Shown one piece after another: positions 17,421 to 26,106 of a stretch of 64,000 bases of DNA. The notes under the pieces were generated by a model. The model was not told where the DNA came from. It made no database searches and saw nothing but the letters and a program-made list of their open reading frames with translations. The position numbers and the translations under genes are program-made. The number at the start of each line of letters is the position of its first letter. The stretch's first letter is position 1. This DNA comes from Paradesertivirga mongoliensis (GTDB lineage Bacteria; Bacteroidota; Bacteroidia; Sphingobacteriales; Sphingobacteriaceae), in NCBI RefSeq assembly GCF_024436395.1, contig NZ_JAFMZO010000002.1, positions 682,001 to 746,000 of the forward strand, given 5' to 3'.

Positions 17421-18227
17421 TCAGAACAGTTTGCAGGTAAGCCGGGTAACCTCGTTGGGGTACACGGGTACATTGCTGGCCACCTTCCGGTAGGTTACTC
17501 CGCCAGACTGGCACTCGACTTCGATCCTGAGCGGGCTTTTGGTGTTGAGCATATACATGAAAAATTTGGTATTTGGGATGCCTCTTTGTGCCACCGGTAT
17601 GTGGAAGAACTTGGTATTGGGGAATGTGTTGTACATGGTTCCGGTTTTTACAGAGTAGTGCCCTTCGAAGCCTATGTGGAGGGTGACTCTGTCGGCATCG
17701 GCAGGGATTGGATCTTGCAGGGTAACTTCGATGGCTCCCACAATGCGCGGAAGGCGGACGGCCTGGATGATGGGTGTTTGGGCTACGCTGAGGCTGATGG
17801 TTTTGAGAAAGACATCGTCGGTATCGCCATTGGCCAGTAAGATTAAATTGCTTAGGGTTTGGGCGCTGCCGTAGGCGAACCGGGTTGCATACTGGATGCC
17901 GCGGCCAACGAAGACGATGGTATAATTGCCGGGTGCAAGCGCGAGAGACATGGCTCCGAAGTCGGGATTGTTTTCGCTCTGTGTGATACGCGACACGAAG
18001 TTTTCGTTAGCATCGAACACCACGCACTCGAGGAACTTGATATGATTCTGTAAAGTGTCGCCGGTGGCGCTTACCCCTCCTATTTTGGGAAAGGGACGGG
18101 TGGCTACATCGAAGGTAGAGACGCTAAAGCTTAGCGGTGTTTTTGCCTGGGGCGCAAGGGTGCTATCTTTTTTGCATGAACTGAGCAGGAATATGGATAG
18201 CGACAGCGCGAATAAAAGTTTTTTCAT
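17421..18227 (-). CDS. Fimbrillin-like lipoprotein (FimB/Mfa2 type), paralogue 1
   Basis: 268 residues with a lipoprotein signal (MKKLLFALSLSIFLLSSC, Cys18). The mature part resembles FimB/Mfa2-type fimbrial anchor proteins: an N-terminal strand FSVSTFDV, LKNY-like HIKFLECVVFDANENFV, the conserved NPDFGAMSLALAPGNYTIVF, and a second half with RLPRIVGAIEVTLQDPIPAD. It is the third gene in a tandem of related genes but ends about 20 residues earlier than its paralogues, lacking their final VDPVW strand. Probably outer-membrane anchored and surface exposed. The family name is my best match from pattern, not certain. Confidence 0.65.
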   Translation of the reverse strand: MKKLLFALSLSIFLLSSCKKDSTLAPQAKTPLSFSVSTFDVATRPFPKIGGVSATGDTLQNHIKFLECVVFDANENFVSRITQSENNPDFGAMSLALAPGNYTIVFVGRGIQYATRFAYGSAQTLSNLILLANGDTDDVFLKTISLSVAQTPIIQAVRLPRIVGAIEVTLQDPIPADADRVTLHIGFEGHYSVKTGTMYNTFPNTKFFHIPVAQRGIPNTKFFMYMLNTKSPLRIEVECQSGGVTYRKVASNVPVYPNEVTRLTCKLF

Positions 18228-18254
18228 TTCAATGATATTGAAGGTGTTTACATT

Positions 18255-19127
18255 TTAAAAAGTTATTGGCGTTCTGGGCGTGTTCCATACCGGATCGACC
18301 GTGATATGGAAGCTTACGTTATTTGGTGTAAACAGCCTGCCGGATACGTACGAAATGCCGTTGGTGAAGGCATTTACGGCTACGGATTTTTGGGCAATGA
18401 GCTGGTGGCTGGCATCGTAAGCTTTGATTTCTAAAGAGCCCTCGCGGTTATAGCTGTACAGAAAAAACCTGGTGTTGGTTTTGCCGATATGGGGCTGCAG
18501 GCTGAAGGTTTGGCTCATGGGGCCGTAGCTATGTACATTGAGTGTTACGCTCATGCGGGTTGCATCGTTATTGGTGGTAAGGGTGAGGTAGGACGCATTG
18601 GCGGGGATAGAATCGAGAAGCTTTAGCTCGATACCGCCGATTTGCCGGCTAAGGTTAACCGTTTGCTGAATGGGTGTTGAACCAACTGTAAAACGGGCAG
18701 AGCGGGCGAACAGATCTTTCCAGACGCCGCTTACGGGGCCTATATTGGCCGTGTTGATATTTGTTTCGTCAAGCCAGTTGATGGAGCCTTTGGTTGCAAT
18801 AAAGTACACCACGTACGATCCGGGAGGCAGCTTTTCGGTAATGGTGCCATAGTTAGGGTCGGTTTTTGCCTGCACGCCTGTTTTTACCAGGTTGTAGGTT
18901 TGATCCTGGTAGGCGAAATAGAAGATAGAATCGGTGTATTTTCTGAGGCTGTCGGCCGTACTTGCAATGCCGGCGCCCGATTTCTGGAACGGAACGATCT
19001 CTTCGCTGAAGGCCGAGACGCTGAAGGTTACCTCGGAGAGCGCTGCTGTGGCTTCTGTTTCGCTGTCTTTTTTACAGGCGCTGAACAGGGCGAGGCTGCT
19101 GAGCAGGATGAATATGATATTTTTCAT
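18255..19127 (-). CDS. Fimbrillin-like lipoprotein (FimB/Mfa2 type), paralogue 2
   Basis: 290 residues from the start MKNIIFILLSSLALFSAC, which gives a good lipoprotein signal (Cys18). The longer open frame to 19313 adds 62 residues without family features and is rejected. Shared signatures with its neighbours are FSVSAFSEEI, DSIFYFAYQD, DPNYGTITEKLPPGSYVVYF, LSRQIGGIELKLLDSIP and the terminal HITVDPVWNTPRTPITF. It lies 27 nt upstream of paralogue 1, so the two are probably cotranscribed. Role as a surface or pilus component is inferred. Confidence 0.65.
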   Translation of the reverse strand: MKNIIFILLSSLALFSACKKDSETEATAALSEVTFSVSAFSEEIVPFQKSGAGIASTADSLRKYTDSIFYFAYQDQTYNLVKTGVQAKTDPNYGTITEKLPPGSYVVYFIATKGSINWLDETNINTANIGPVSGVWKDLFARSARFTVGSTPIQQTVNLSRQIGGIELKLLDSIPANASYLTLTTNNDATRMSVTLNVHSYGPMSQTFSLQPHIGKTNTRFFLYSYNREGSLEIKAYDASHQLIAQKSVAVNAFTNGISYVSGRLFTPNNVSFHITVDPVWNTPRTPITF

Positions 19128-19276
19128 TTTCTTTTGTTTTAGGGTGAGCGGTCGGCCGAGTAATCGGGCGGGCTCGGGATGACGGCCGGGGCTCAATCTT
19201 TCGACGATGCTACCATTGACGTCTAGGTTAAAGCACTTTGTCATAACGGAGAGTATATCTAAAGCAACAAACTCAA

Positions 19277-19311
19277 GAGATCCCTTCCGCCAGCTGGCGG
19301 ATCGGGATGAC
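19277..19311. repeat. Dispersed palindrome (TCCGCC-GGCGGA family)
   Basis: TCCGCCAGCTGGCGGA at 19286-19301 is a perfect palindrome, flanked by GAGATCCCT and TCGGGATGAC. A near-identical unit occurs at 23241-23281 and a related inverted element at 24690-24790. These appear to be copies of a BIME/REP-like intergenic repeat. Confidence 0.65.
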
Positions 19312-19375
19312 AAATGCCTGGTAAAACGTCATTTCATATTGATTATATGTAATATATTAATACTCAAGATGACGC

Positions 19376-20260
19376 TTAAAATATTATCGGCGCGGTGGGC
19401 GTACCCCAAACCGGGTCGACGGTTACGGTAAATTGTGTTCCGGCCGACAGATTACCCTTTACAATGGTTTTGCGGTTCTGGTGAAACCATACTCCGTTGA
19501 TGGTGCGGGTAGAGAGAACCGTGTTTTGCGCATTATAGGTAGTAAGGGTGATGTTTAAAGCTCGTGAAAAGTTAAGAATATGCATCAGGAACTGGCGGTT
19601 TGCCTGGCCTTTATCGGCTTGGGTAAGGATAAAGTCTTTGGCTTTGGTGGCTGTTCCGGCGGTTGCTCCGTCTTTTAGCTGATAGGTGCTTCTTTCGTAT
19701 TCGGCCGAGATTCTGAGTTTGGCGGCATTGTGAGGAAGTGCATCAAGCAGGGTGAGCTCCAGTGCTCCGACGATGCGTTCGAGGGTTACAGGATGGGTGC
19801 TTGACTCGGTGCCTACGGTGATGTTGATTTTTTTGAAGAAGGTATCGTCCCAATAGTCTTCGGCGGGGTCGTATATATGATCAGAGTTTAGTCCGTAATT
19901 ACTTAATGCCAGGGGTTTGTTCCCTGCCACAAACACAATGGTGTAACTGCCGGGATCGAGTACGTCGTTGATAGTGCCGAAATTAGCATCGGAAGACACC
20001 TGGCTCTTTTCGCTTACTTTAACTCCTGCCGAATTGTAGGCGCGGTAGTAGAAGTATTTTGCGTAGTTTTTCAGGGTGTCGCCGGTGGTATAATCTACGT
20101 CGGCGGCGGTGCTGGCAGCTTTTCCGAGGGGACCAACTTCCCAGTTAAAATCCGTAAACTGAAATTTCACGTCGGTCTTGGGACCGTCGGGCTGGTTGCT
20201 TTTTCTGCATGATGCGAAGAGAATCAGGCTGAGCGAGAGGGCTAATAGAGCATTTTTCAT
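19376..20260 (-). CDS. Fimbrillin-like lipoprotein (FimB/Mfa2 type), paralogue 3
   Basis: 294 residues with a lipoprotein signal (MKNALLALSLSLILFASC, Cys18). It shares with the two downstream genes the segments DTLKNYAKYFYYRAYNSAG, DANFGTINDVLDPGSYTIVF, LERIVGALELTLLDALPHN and the C-terminal TVTVDPVWGTPTAPIIF. The three genes are clearly tandem duplicates that have diverged. A 248-nt gap with a repeat element separates it from paralogue 2, so it may have its own promoter. Likely an outer-membrane lipoprotein exposed at the surface. Confidence 0.65.
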   Translation of the reverse strand: MKNALLALSLSLILFASCRKSNQPDGPKTDVKFQFTDFNWEVGPLGKAASTAADVDYTTGDTLKNYAKYFYYRAYNSAGVKVSEKSQVSSDANFGTINDVLDPGSYTIVFVAGNKPLALSNYGLNSDHIYDPAEDYWDDTFFKKINITVGTESSTHPVTLERIVGALELTLLDALPHNAAKLRISAEYERSTYQLKDGATAGTATKAKDFILTQADKGQANRQFLMHILNFSRALNITLTTYNAQNTVLSTRTINGVWFHQNRKTIVKGNLSAGTQFTVTVDPVWGTPTAPIIF

Positions 20261-20284
20261 AAGTTATTTTTTCGTTAGTATTCG

Positions 20285-20590
20285 TTTTTGCATGCGGTTG
20301 ATTTTAAGATCCATGCTGTACGGGGATGCAGGCCCCAAATAGGATCGATAGTAATGTTGTTAGTATTCTGGTATTAGTGGTTTACATTAAGAGGCAGCGC
20401 TCTGCGTATGGTAATGGATGTGCCCTACACGCTGAATTTGCTTTGCACGGGTACTGTTTGAGGCTACGCGGGCCGTCGTCGGACGGCAAAGTTTGCCGCG
20501 TGCTGACAAATGCCGTGGTGGCCATATGTGGCCAGTGGCCAGCCGGATACCTTATAGCGGTAATTACCAATTAATGAGGCAGGTAGATGT
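20285..20590 (-). pseudogene. Decayed fourth fimbrillin-like paralogue
   Basis: Directly upstream of paralogue 3, the minus strand still encodes NNITIDPIWGLHP (20316-20356 region), matching the terminal TVTVDPVWGTP of the neighbours. Further upstream in another frame lies IGNYRYKVSGWPLATYGHHG, resembling their PGSYTIVFVAGNKPLALSNYG segment. Stops and frame changes separate the pieces, so this is the eroded end of a fourth tandem copy. Confidence 0.45.
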
Positions 20591-21108
20591 TGTTTCATAG
20601 GATCATTTATAGTATAGGTTTAACAATGCGGCTGGGGGATGGTTTGGGCTTTGCTTTAATAAAAATACGTCTGGGGGCGCGCACAGCTAGGGCATGGATG
20701 AGAACCAGCCGGGCAATGAAAATGGCATTGGGAGATTCAGGCTATTTAGAGGAGGAAGCATTCTGCCGGGAGTGCAATCAGGGGGCTTATAAAAAAGAAA
20801 GGCCTTCAAACGGGGAGAATGAAGACCTTTAACTAACCAATTATAAACCTACTTTTAATACCGGTTTCCCGGATAGGTAACCCAATGAAAGGAAAATTTA
20901 TTGTTTTTCATAAACCCGCTATATCGAATTATCGAATATTAAACGAAGGTCTTACCCCTGGCTGCAGGCTTCGCAGCCCGGGTGGAGAATAATCCGGAAA
21001 ATCTGTATTCTCCAACACATGTCCTAAAACGGTGTCCTGTTTTGTATGGGCGTAGGCGCGCGCCAGCACTATTCCGGAGTTGGTTTGGCGCAATTAAGCA
21101 TTTCCTTA
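20591..21108. other. Intergenic region with several hairpins
   Basis: No firm gene. Visible structures are AAAGGCCTTC (20798-20807) pairing with GAAGACCTTT (20821-20830), GGCTGC (20960-20965) with GCAGCC (20973-20978), and GGAGAAT with ATTCTCC just after. A 35-codon frame beginning ATGAAAGGAAAATTTATTG at 20885 and ending at 20992 overlaps the second hairpin; I cannot support it as a gene. Confidence 0.5.
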
Positions 21109-21138
21109 GGGTGATTTTTCCTCAACCCGGGTGATTTT
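21109..21138 (+). promoter_or_regulatory. Direct repeat, possible sigma-54 enhancer (UAS) site
   Basis: GGGTGATTTT occurs at 21109-21118 and again at 21129-21138, exactly 20 nt apart, so both face the same side of the helix. The pair lies about 85-115 nt upstream of the predicted start of the sigma-54 promoter at 21197-21211, the usual position for an activator binding site. Confidence 0.45.
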
Positions 21139-21196
21139 GACACCTTCTTTCCCCGCAAAATAAAATGTCAACAAAAAAGTCCTTTTCTTAGCAATT

Positions 21197-21211
21197 TGGC
21201 ACCTGTATTGC
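21197..21211 (+). promoter_or_regulatory. Sigma-54 (-24/-12) promoter of the sugar transferase gene
   Basis: TGGCACCTGTATTGC fits the RpoN consensus TGGCACrnnnnTTGC, with the GG (21198-21199) and GC (21210-21211) dinucleotides at the required 12-position spacing. Transcription would start near 21223, leaving a 40-nt leader before the ATG at 21263. Confidence 0.7.
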
Positions 21212-21262
21212 GCGTTCGCTATAAGTTTTAATAATATATTTAGAACTTATCTACCGCCGCCT

Positions 21263-22642
21263 ATGGGAACACGTTACTTATATCTTCTCCGTTTTATACT
21301 TGCATTCAGTGACCTTATTCTCGTCAACCTTTGCCTCTTTGTGAGCTTTCAGATAACCACTAAAATAACTGGTGCTGATGAAGACGTTTATCGCCAGAAC
21401 ATCATTATTTGTAATCTTATCTGGATGCTTAGTACGGGAATATTCAGGTTATACTCAAAAAATACTATCCATAGCCTGCTGCCCATCTACCGGGCTACCT
21501 GGAGAAGTGTAGCTCTGCATGGATTCCTTTTTCTGGCTTATCTCTTTTTCTCGCAAAACACATTATTTCCGCGCGAGTTTCTGGCAGCATTTTATACCAT
21601 GCTTGTTTTGGGCTTTATGCTCAGCAGATTTACCGGCACCGCTATACAGGACAGCTTAAACAAGCATTTCAATATCCGCAAAGCAGTGGCGGTATTGGGT
21701 ATGAACCCCGGCGGAGTGAAGCTTGCAGCATACCTTGAAGAGCAAAGCAGCTTAAATTTCAGAGGTTTTTTGGGCGACGAGGGCTTTTATGTCGATCCGA
21801 AGGGAAAGCTTATTCCTGCAGCGGCAGAACAATTAAAGAAAGCGGCCAGCGCGGGTGTATCGGAAGTGTATGTATCATTGAGTCCCGACCGAATGGAAGA
21901 TATTCCTCAGCTTGTGAAAGAAGGGGAAAAACACTGTGTGCGCCTCAAGTTTGTACCCGACTTTACACAGGGCCAGGCTGCTTTCAGGATAGAGCATATG
22001 GGCGGCTTCCCGGTATTGTGTGCCAGAAAGGAGCCTTTGGAAGACGTTCAAAACAGATTCAAAAAGCGTTTCTTCGATGTTGCAGTAAGCCTTGCGGTGA
22101 TCGTATTCATCTTTAGCTGGCTGTACCCTATTCTGGCAATCATCATTAAATGGCAAAGTAAGGGCCCGGTATTATTCAAGCAACTCAGATCGGGCCGCGA
22201 TAACAAGCCTTTTTATTGCTACAAATTCAGGAGCATGAGGCTAAATACCGACAGTAACTCTCGTCAGGCCAGCCGTAACGACGACAGGATTACACCTATC
22301 GGGAAATTTATGCGCCGCACCAGTCTCGACGAATTTCCTCAGTTCATTAATGTGCTTTTGGGCGACATGAGTGTCATCGGTCCGAGGCCACATATGCTGA
22401 GCCATACCGAACAGTATCGTGCTTTAATCGAAAAATATATGGTTCGCCAGTTTTCAAAACCGGGAATAAGCGGTTGGGCGCAGGTGAACGGCTACCGGGG
22501 CGAAACCAAGGAAACTGCTGCAATGGAAAAGCGTGTTGAACACGATATCTGGTATATGGAAAATTGGTCGGCCATGTTAGATGTCCGCATCATGTTTATG
22601 ACAGTTATCAATGCAGTTAAGGGGGAAGAGAACGCCTACTAG
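21263..22642 (+). CDS. Exopolysaccharide-priming sugar transferase (WcaJ/polyprenyl glycosylphosphotransferase)
   Basis: A 459-residue membrane enzyme. Four to five N-terminal membrane segments lie within residues 1-130, then a soluble NAD-binding-like domain (VAVLGMNPGGVKLAAYLEE), another membrane segment (about 275-295), and the C-terminal bacterial sugar transferase domain: KRFFDVAVSLAV, GPVLFKQLRSGRDNKPFYCY, KFRSMR, RRTSLDEFPQFINVLLGDMS, VIGPRPHMLSH and QFSKPGISGWAQVNGYRGET. Such enzymes move a hexose-1-phosphate to undecaprenyl phosphate, the first step of exopolysaccharide assembly. The sugar is probably glucose or galactose. No other capsule genes adjoin it, apart from a receiver protein and a broken glycosyltransferase. 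It sits behind a good sigma-54 promoter. Confidence 0.93.
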   Translation: MGTRYLYLLRFILAFSDLILVNLCLFVSFQITTKITGADEDVYRQNIIICNLIWMLSTGIFRLYSKNTIHSLLPIYRATWRSVALHGFLFLAYLFFSQNTLFPREFLAAFYTMLVLGFMLSRFTGTAIQDSLNKHFNIRKAVAVLGMNPGGVKLAAYLEEQSSLNFRGFLGDEGFYVDPKGKLIPAAAEQLKKAASAGVSEVYVSLSPDRMEDIPQLVKEGEKHCVRLKFVPDFTQGQAAFRIEHMGGFPVLCARKEPLEDVQNRFKKRFFDVAVSLAVIVFIFSWLYPILAIIIKWQSKGPVLFKQLRSGRDNKPFYCYKFRSMRLNTDSNSRQASRNDDRITPIGKFMRRTSLDEFPQFINVLLGDMSVIGPRPHMLSHTEQYRALIEKYMVRQFSKPGISGWAQVNGYRGETKETAAMEKRVEHDIWYMENWSAMLDVRIMFMTVINAVKGEENAY

Positions 22643-22704
22643 GCTTTGATCTGCTGCGGTTCTTTTTAAGAGCGATCCCCTACATCTACCTATTGTGAAT
22701 TACA

Positions 22705-23082
22705 ATGACAAAAAAGAAAGTCATCCTCATCGACCATGACCTTTCCTGCCTGGAATTTATGCAGATCATGATGAGTGAACTGGATTTCGAAACCTTCCCG
22801 TTCACGGCATGGGAATCGCGGACTATCCAGGATATCATCAGCATCCGCCCCGATTTAATTATTCTTGACCAATGGCTGGTGGGAGCCAAAGCCTCGGATA
22901 TTTGTATGATCTTGAAATCGGTGAACCAGTTACGAAGCGTACCCATCGTGCTGGCATCCGAAAGCGATGATTTGGAGCAGGTAGCCCGAAAGTCTTTAGC
23001 CGACGGCTATATCGCGAAACCTTATAATATGTCTGAAATTGAGAAAATGGTGCGATGGTTTGATGAGAGTGTGAGGAATTGA
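22705..23082 (+). CDS. Stand-alone response-regulator receiver protein
   Basis: A 125-residue single receiver domain. It has the acidic pair D10/D12 (LIDHD), the phosphoacceptor D55 (LIILDQWL), the switch Ser/Thr region VLASES, and K105-P106 (YIAKPYN). No output domain is attached, so it signals by binding partners as CheY does. It follows the sugar transferase by 62 nt in the same direction and may share its sigma-54 transcript, hinting at a role in controlling polysaccharide output. The cognate kinase is not in the neighbourhood. Confidence 0.88.
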   Translation: MTKKKVILIDHDLSCLEFMQIMMSELDFETFPFTAWESRTIQDIISIRPDLIILDQWLVGAKASDICMILKSVNQLRSVPIVLASESDDLEQVARKSLADGYIAKPYNMSEIEKMVRWFDESVRN

Positions 23083-23491
23083 GTGCGGCACTGCAGGTAC
23101 TATAGCAAGGCTCCCGACATATTGCCATTCAATCGAACAGGCCTGTTCCTTGAACAGCGCCTGAGAGATCTCCGCCGTTCGAAGACGCAACTTGGATCTC
23201 CATGATAAATGCAGGTAAGACGTTCTTTTCATTTTTATCGGCGGGAGATTGCTTCCGCCAGCCGGCGGATCGGAATGACGTGTGGTGTGATGGGTTGGTG
23301 TTGATGGGTGCTTTCTCTGCCTCCCTCCTGTTGCCCAATCATCCACATCGCTTCGTTAGCAGTATTATAGGGTTTCCACCGGTTTATACTATGATAAAAC
23401 CAGGTACCTTTTTTTCGTTTTCCCGCAGAAATATTCAGCTTCTCCCAGAGGCAGTTGCACCATAATTACGAGTGACTAAGTTTTAACCAGT
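23083..23491. repeat. Intergenic region with dispersed palindromes
   Basis: No gene. GAACAGGCCTGTTC (23135-23148) is a perfect palindrome. GCGGGAGATTGCT at 23241 continues into TCCGCCAGCCGGCGGA (23254-23269) and TCGGAATGACG, a second copy of the element at 19277-19311. Confidence 0.6.
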
Positions 23492-24651
23492 ATGTTAACC
23501 AAAATAAACCAGTTCGCAGAAGAAGAATTAAATGACGACACTATTAACAGTAAGATGTTGGATATTGTCTATTTAGGGGTACAACCTACTCCCTACACGC
23601 ATTACTTGCTACAGAATTTGAAAAGGTCGCCCAACATCCGGATAGCTGTGTTTTTTAGCAAAAAAGAAATACTCGATTTACCTTGGAAAAGCAAGCTGAC
23701 GGATGAAGACAATCATTACTTTAAAAAATTTTGCGGTATAGACTGGCGAGTTTTACTACGTTCCATATCTGATAAGCATTCACTCTTTTATGTGGTAGGC
23801 TATAATGATCCTACTAAGTTCCTGGTGCTTCTGATAAGACGGCTGCTTAACTATCCTTACTGCTATTTTACCGACTCAATAAAAACGGAGCGAAACAAAT
23901 ATTCTCTTCTTAAATCGCTCACGCTGCCGTTTCTGTTCAAGAATGCCAGAGCCATCTTAACTACCGGCGAATTTGGAATAAGACGGTTGAGAAGCAGTAA
24001 CTATTGCTCGCCCGAAACCAGGCTTCTCAATCTTCCGTATTTTGTTCCCTTTCCTGACTTGAGCACAAAACAAAAAGTAACCGATAAAATTAAATTCCTG
24101 TGCAGTGGCAGGCTGGTAGATGCCAAGGGTTTTGATTTGGTGATAGAGGCTTTTAAAATCTGTAAAGATAGAGGTATGCTTCGTTTACCTTGTCGATTGC
24201 AGGTACAGGAACCAAGCAACAGCAGCTTCAGGAACTCGTACAGCGTTATGGATTAGAGTCAAACATATTATTTTTAGGCTGGCTTGAACCCGGGCAAATG
24301 CAAGCAGTTATGCTGCAAAGCGACGTGTTTATACATTTTGTCCCCTCCCTGGACCCATTTCCCGTTGCTGTGCTAGAGGCCATGGCTGCCGGTCTCCCCG
24401 TTATCGGATCGGACATGGCTGGGTCGGTAGTGGAACGGGTAAAGAACGGAGAAAACGGCTTTGTTATCAGTTCAACTGATGTGGAGGGTCTTGCTGAATC
24501 TATTATAAAATTTATTATAAATCCTTCGCTAGTGGAGAATATGGGTTATGCTGCCCGACAAACTGCCGAGGAATGGCCGGTTGAAAGAGCAGAGCAAGTG
24601 ATAAAATCCATCGACATTGAGACTAAACCGTCGATATTCAGGAAGCCATAA
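23492..24651 (+). pseudogene. Family 4 glycosyltransferase interrupted by a frameshift
   Basis: Two overlapping frames together make one GT4 glycosyltransferase of about 385 residues. The first (23492-24256) carries the N-terminal acceptor half, with MLDIVYLGVQPTPYTHYLL, IKFLCSGRLVDAKGFDLVIE. The second (from about 24190 to 24651) starts SIAGTGTKQQQLQELVQRYG and holds the donor-binding half, with ILFLGWLEPGQMQAVMLQSD and PFPVAVLEAMAAGLPVIGSD, including the E-x7-E-like motif. The reading frame must step back one base near 24188-24195, consistent with loss of one nucleotide. No slippery heptamer is visible. It is therefore a recent pseudogene or a sequencing error, next to the exopolysaccharide transferase. 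Confidence 0.8.
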
Positions 24652-24948
24652 TCGCGATGGTGATTTTTCAATCGGAGACGACAATAACATAATTCCGTCA
24701 TTGTGAGGCTTGGCGGGCTGTGCGCAGGAAGCCGTGACAATCTCCTCCCGACAGAGACGTTCTGTTCGGTTTCATAGGTGGGAGATTGTTCTCCTATGCC
24801 TTGGTTCGTGTCCCCACGAACCAATCATGCCCCCACGAACCAATTAAAATTCCTCACGCAAATCTTTCAGAAAAGAAAACGGATTATTTCCACCTTCATA
24901 GTTTTCGCCGAAGAATATAAATAACCTGAAGGTTCATACTCTCAACCC
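24652..24948. repeat. Dispersed repeat cluster
   Basis: ACAATCTCC (24737-24745) pairs with GGAGATTGT (24781-24789), preceded by CCGTCATTGTGAGGC, a common form of BIME-like repeat. At 24801-24824 arms TTGGTTCGTG and CACGAACCAA repeat the palindrome of 987-1010, and a further half (CACGAACCAA, 24834-24843) follows. No gene. Confidence 0.7.
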
Positions 24949-26106
24949 TCAAAACCCGCCTCCCGAGCCGCCACCTCCAAACTGACCGCCCCCAAATTCC
25001 CTTCCGTTTTCTTCCAAAGGCACAGCAGTCTCAGAAAACGACTCCGACACGATCAGCGATTCGATCTGCAATTCCTCCATCAGGTAATCCTTTCTTAACT
25101 GCTTACGCGTAAAGCCGTTTCGCGGAGCACTCAAATACCTGTTAACCAGGTAAGCAATTAGCAGGGCAGCCACACCGCATAAAACCAGTGTATACTCAAC
25201 AGGCATTAATCTATAATAGGCTTTATATGTAGCGGCAGCCGCGGCAATTAGCAGAAGGCCGCTGCGAAGCAATATCGCGTTCTTCTGTTTAAGGCCCCCG
25301 TAAATGTATAGCAACGGCATGGTTACCGTCCATGCCCAGAAAAACCAGCCGAGAGGAATCGATTTACTAACTGTTCCATTCAGCATGTCGTTCAGTTCCT
25401 TTACCACAAAGTAATTACCTGCTGCATACAAACTCAGCAAAGAGGCGACTTGCAGCACCAGCATGCAATGGGCATAAAACCTGGTCTCGACCGAATCCAG
25501 CTTAAGCCGGATAAGCCGGTAGACACCAGCCGAAACAAGCATCATTATAAAAGGCATGGTGGCATTGCCCAGAGAGCCAATTTTCTGCCACCCAAAAAAT
25601 ACCATAGCCAGAAAAGTCAAAAAACACACCGCACTCATTACTGCATCAGTAAAGCGAAGGCTGAGTATCCCGGCAAGCAAAAAAACAAAGCAAGCCAGAC
25701 CAAATCCCTCTGCATCGGTTGCCATCACAAAAGAAGTGCACAGCAAGCCGGCAGAAATCCAGAGCAGCGCATCGTCTACGCCCGAGCGGTAATGGTGATT
25801 CACCCGCACCTGGTACTCCAGGGCAAGATAATGGACAATAGCCAGAAACAGAGGCCAGCCAAAATTATCTATCCCACCATTACTCAAAACAATGGCAGTC
25901 AGCAAGCCTGAGGAAAAAACAGAAGTGATAATAGTCAGCGCAAATAATCCAACCCGCATAAAAACGTTCGGACTGTAAAAGCCATGTTCGGAGGCCTTCT
26001 GTACTGCATGCCATTCAATTTCGGGAACCAGGCCGTCCTGATAATCCTGTTCCACCGCGTGTAAACGTCTTAAATTCGAGAGCCAGGTTTCGTTGTAGAT
26101 GATCAT
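24949..26106 (-). CDS. Polytopic membrane protein paired with DUF2157 protein
   Basis: A 385-residue membrane protein with roughly ten hydrophobic segments between residues 50 and 330, e.g. FALTIITSVFSSGLLTAIVL and FGLACFVFLLAGILSLRF. The soluble tail ends in a glycine-rich run (EFGGGQFGGGGSGGGF), a feature common at the C terminus of Bacteroidota membrane proteins of unknown function. It overlaps the stop of the upstream DUF2157-type gene by 4 nt (ATGA), so the two are coupled and probably form a complex. Function unknown. Confidence 0.7.
   Translation of the reverse strand: MIIYNETWLSNLRRLHAVEQDYQDGLVPEIEWHAVQKASEHGFYSPNVFMRVGLFALTIITSVFSSGLLTAIVLSNGGIDNFGWPLFLAIVHYLALEYQVRVNHHYRSGVDDALLWISAGLLCTSFVMATDAEGFGLACFVFLLAGILSLRFTDAVMSAVCFLTFLAMVFFGWQKIGSLGNATMPFIMMLVSAGVYRLIRLKLDSVETRFYAHCMLVLQVASLLSLYAAGNYFVVKELNDMLNGTVSKSIPLGWFFWAWTVTMPLLYIYGGLKQKNAILLRSGLLLIAAAAATYKAYYRLMPVEYTLVLCGVAALLIAYLVNRYLSAPRNGFTRKQLRKDYLMEELQIESLIVSESFSETAVPLEENGREFGGGQFGGGGSGGGF

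Noticed and set aside
18255..19313. Long version of lipoprotein paralogue 2 starting at 19313
   Set aside because: The extra 62 residues show no family similarity, and the internal ATG at 19127 supplies a proper lipoprotein signal identical in layout to both paralogues.
20587..20832. 81-codon plus-strand frame before the sugar transferase
   Set aside because: Low-complexity composition, no homology pattern, and it ends in a hairpin; it runs opposite to remains of a fimbrillin-like gene.
24180..24256. Programmed -1 frameshift in the glycosyltransferase
   Set aside because: No slippery heptamer and no downstream stem or pseudoknot is visible.
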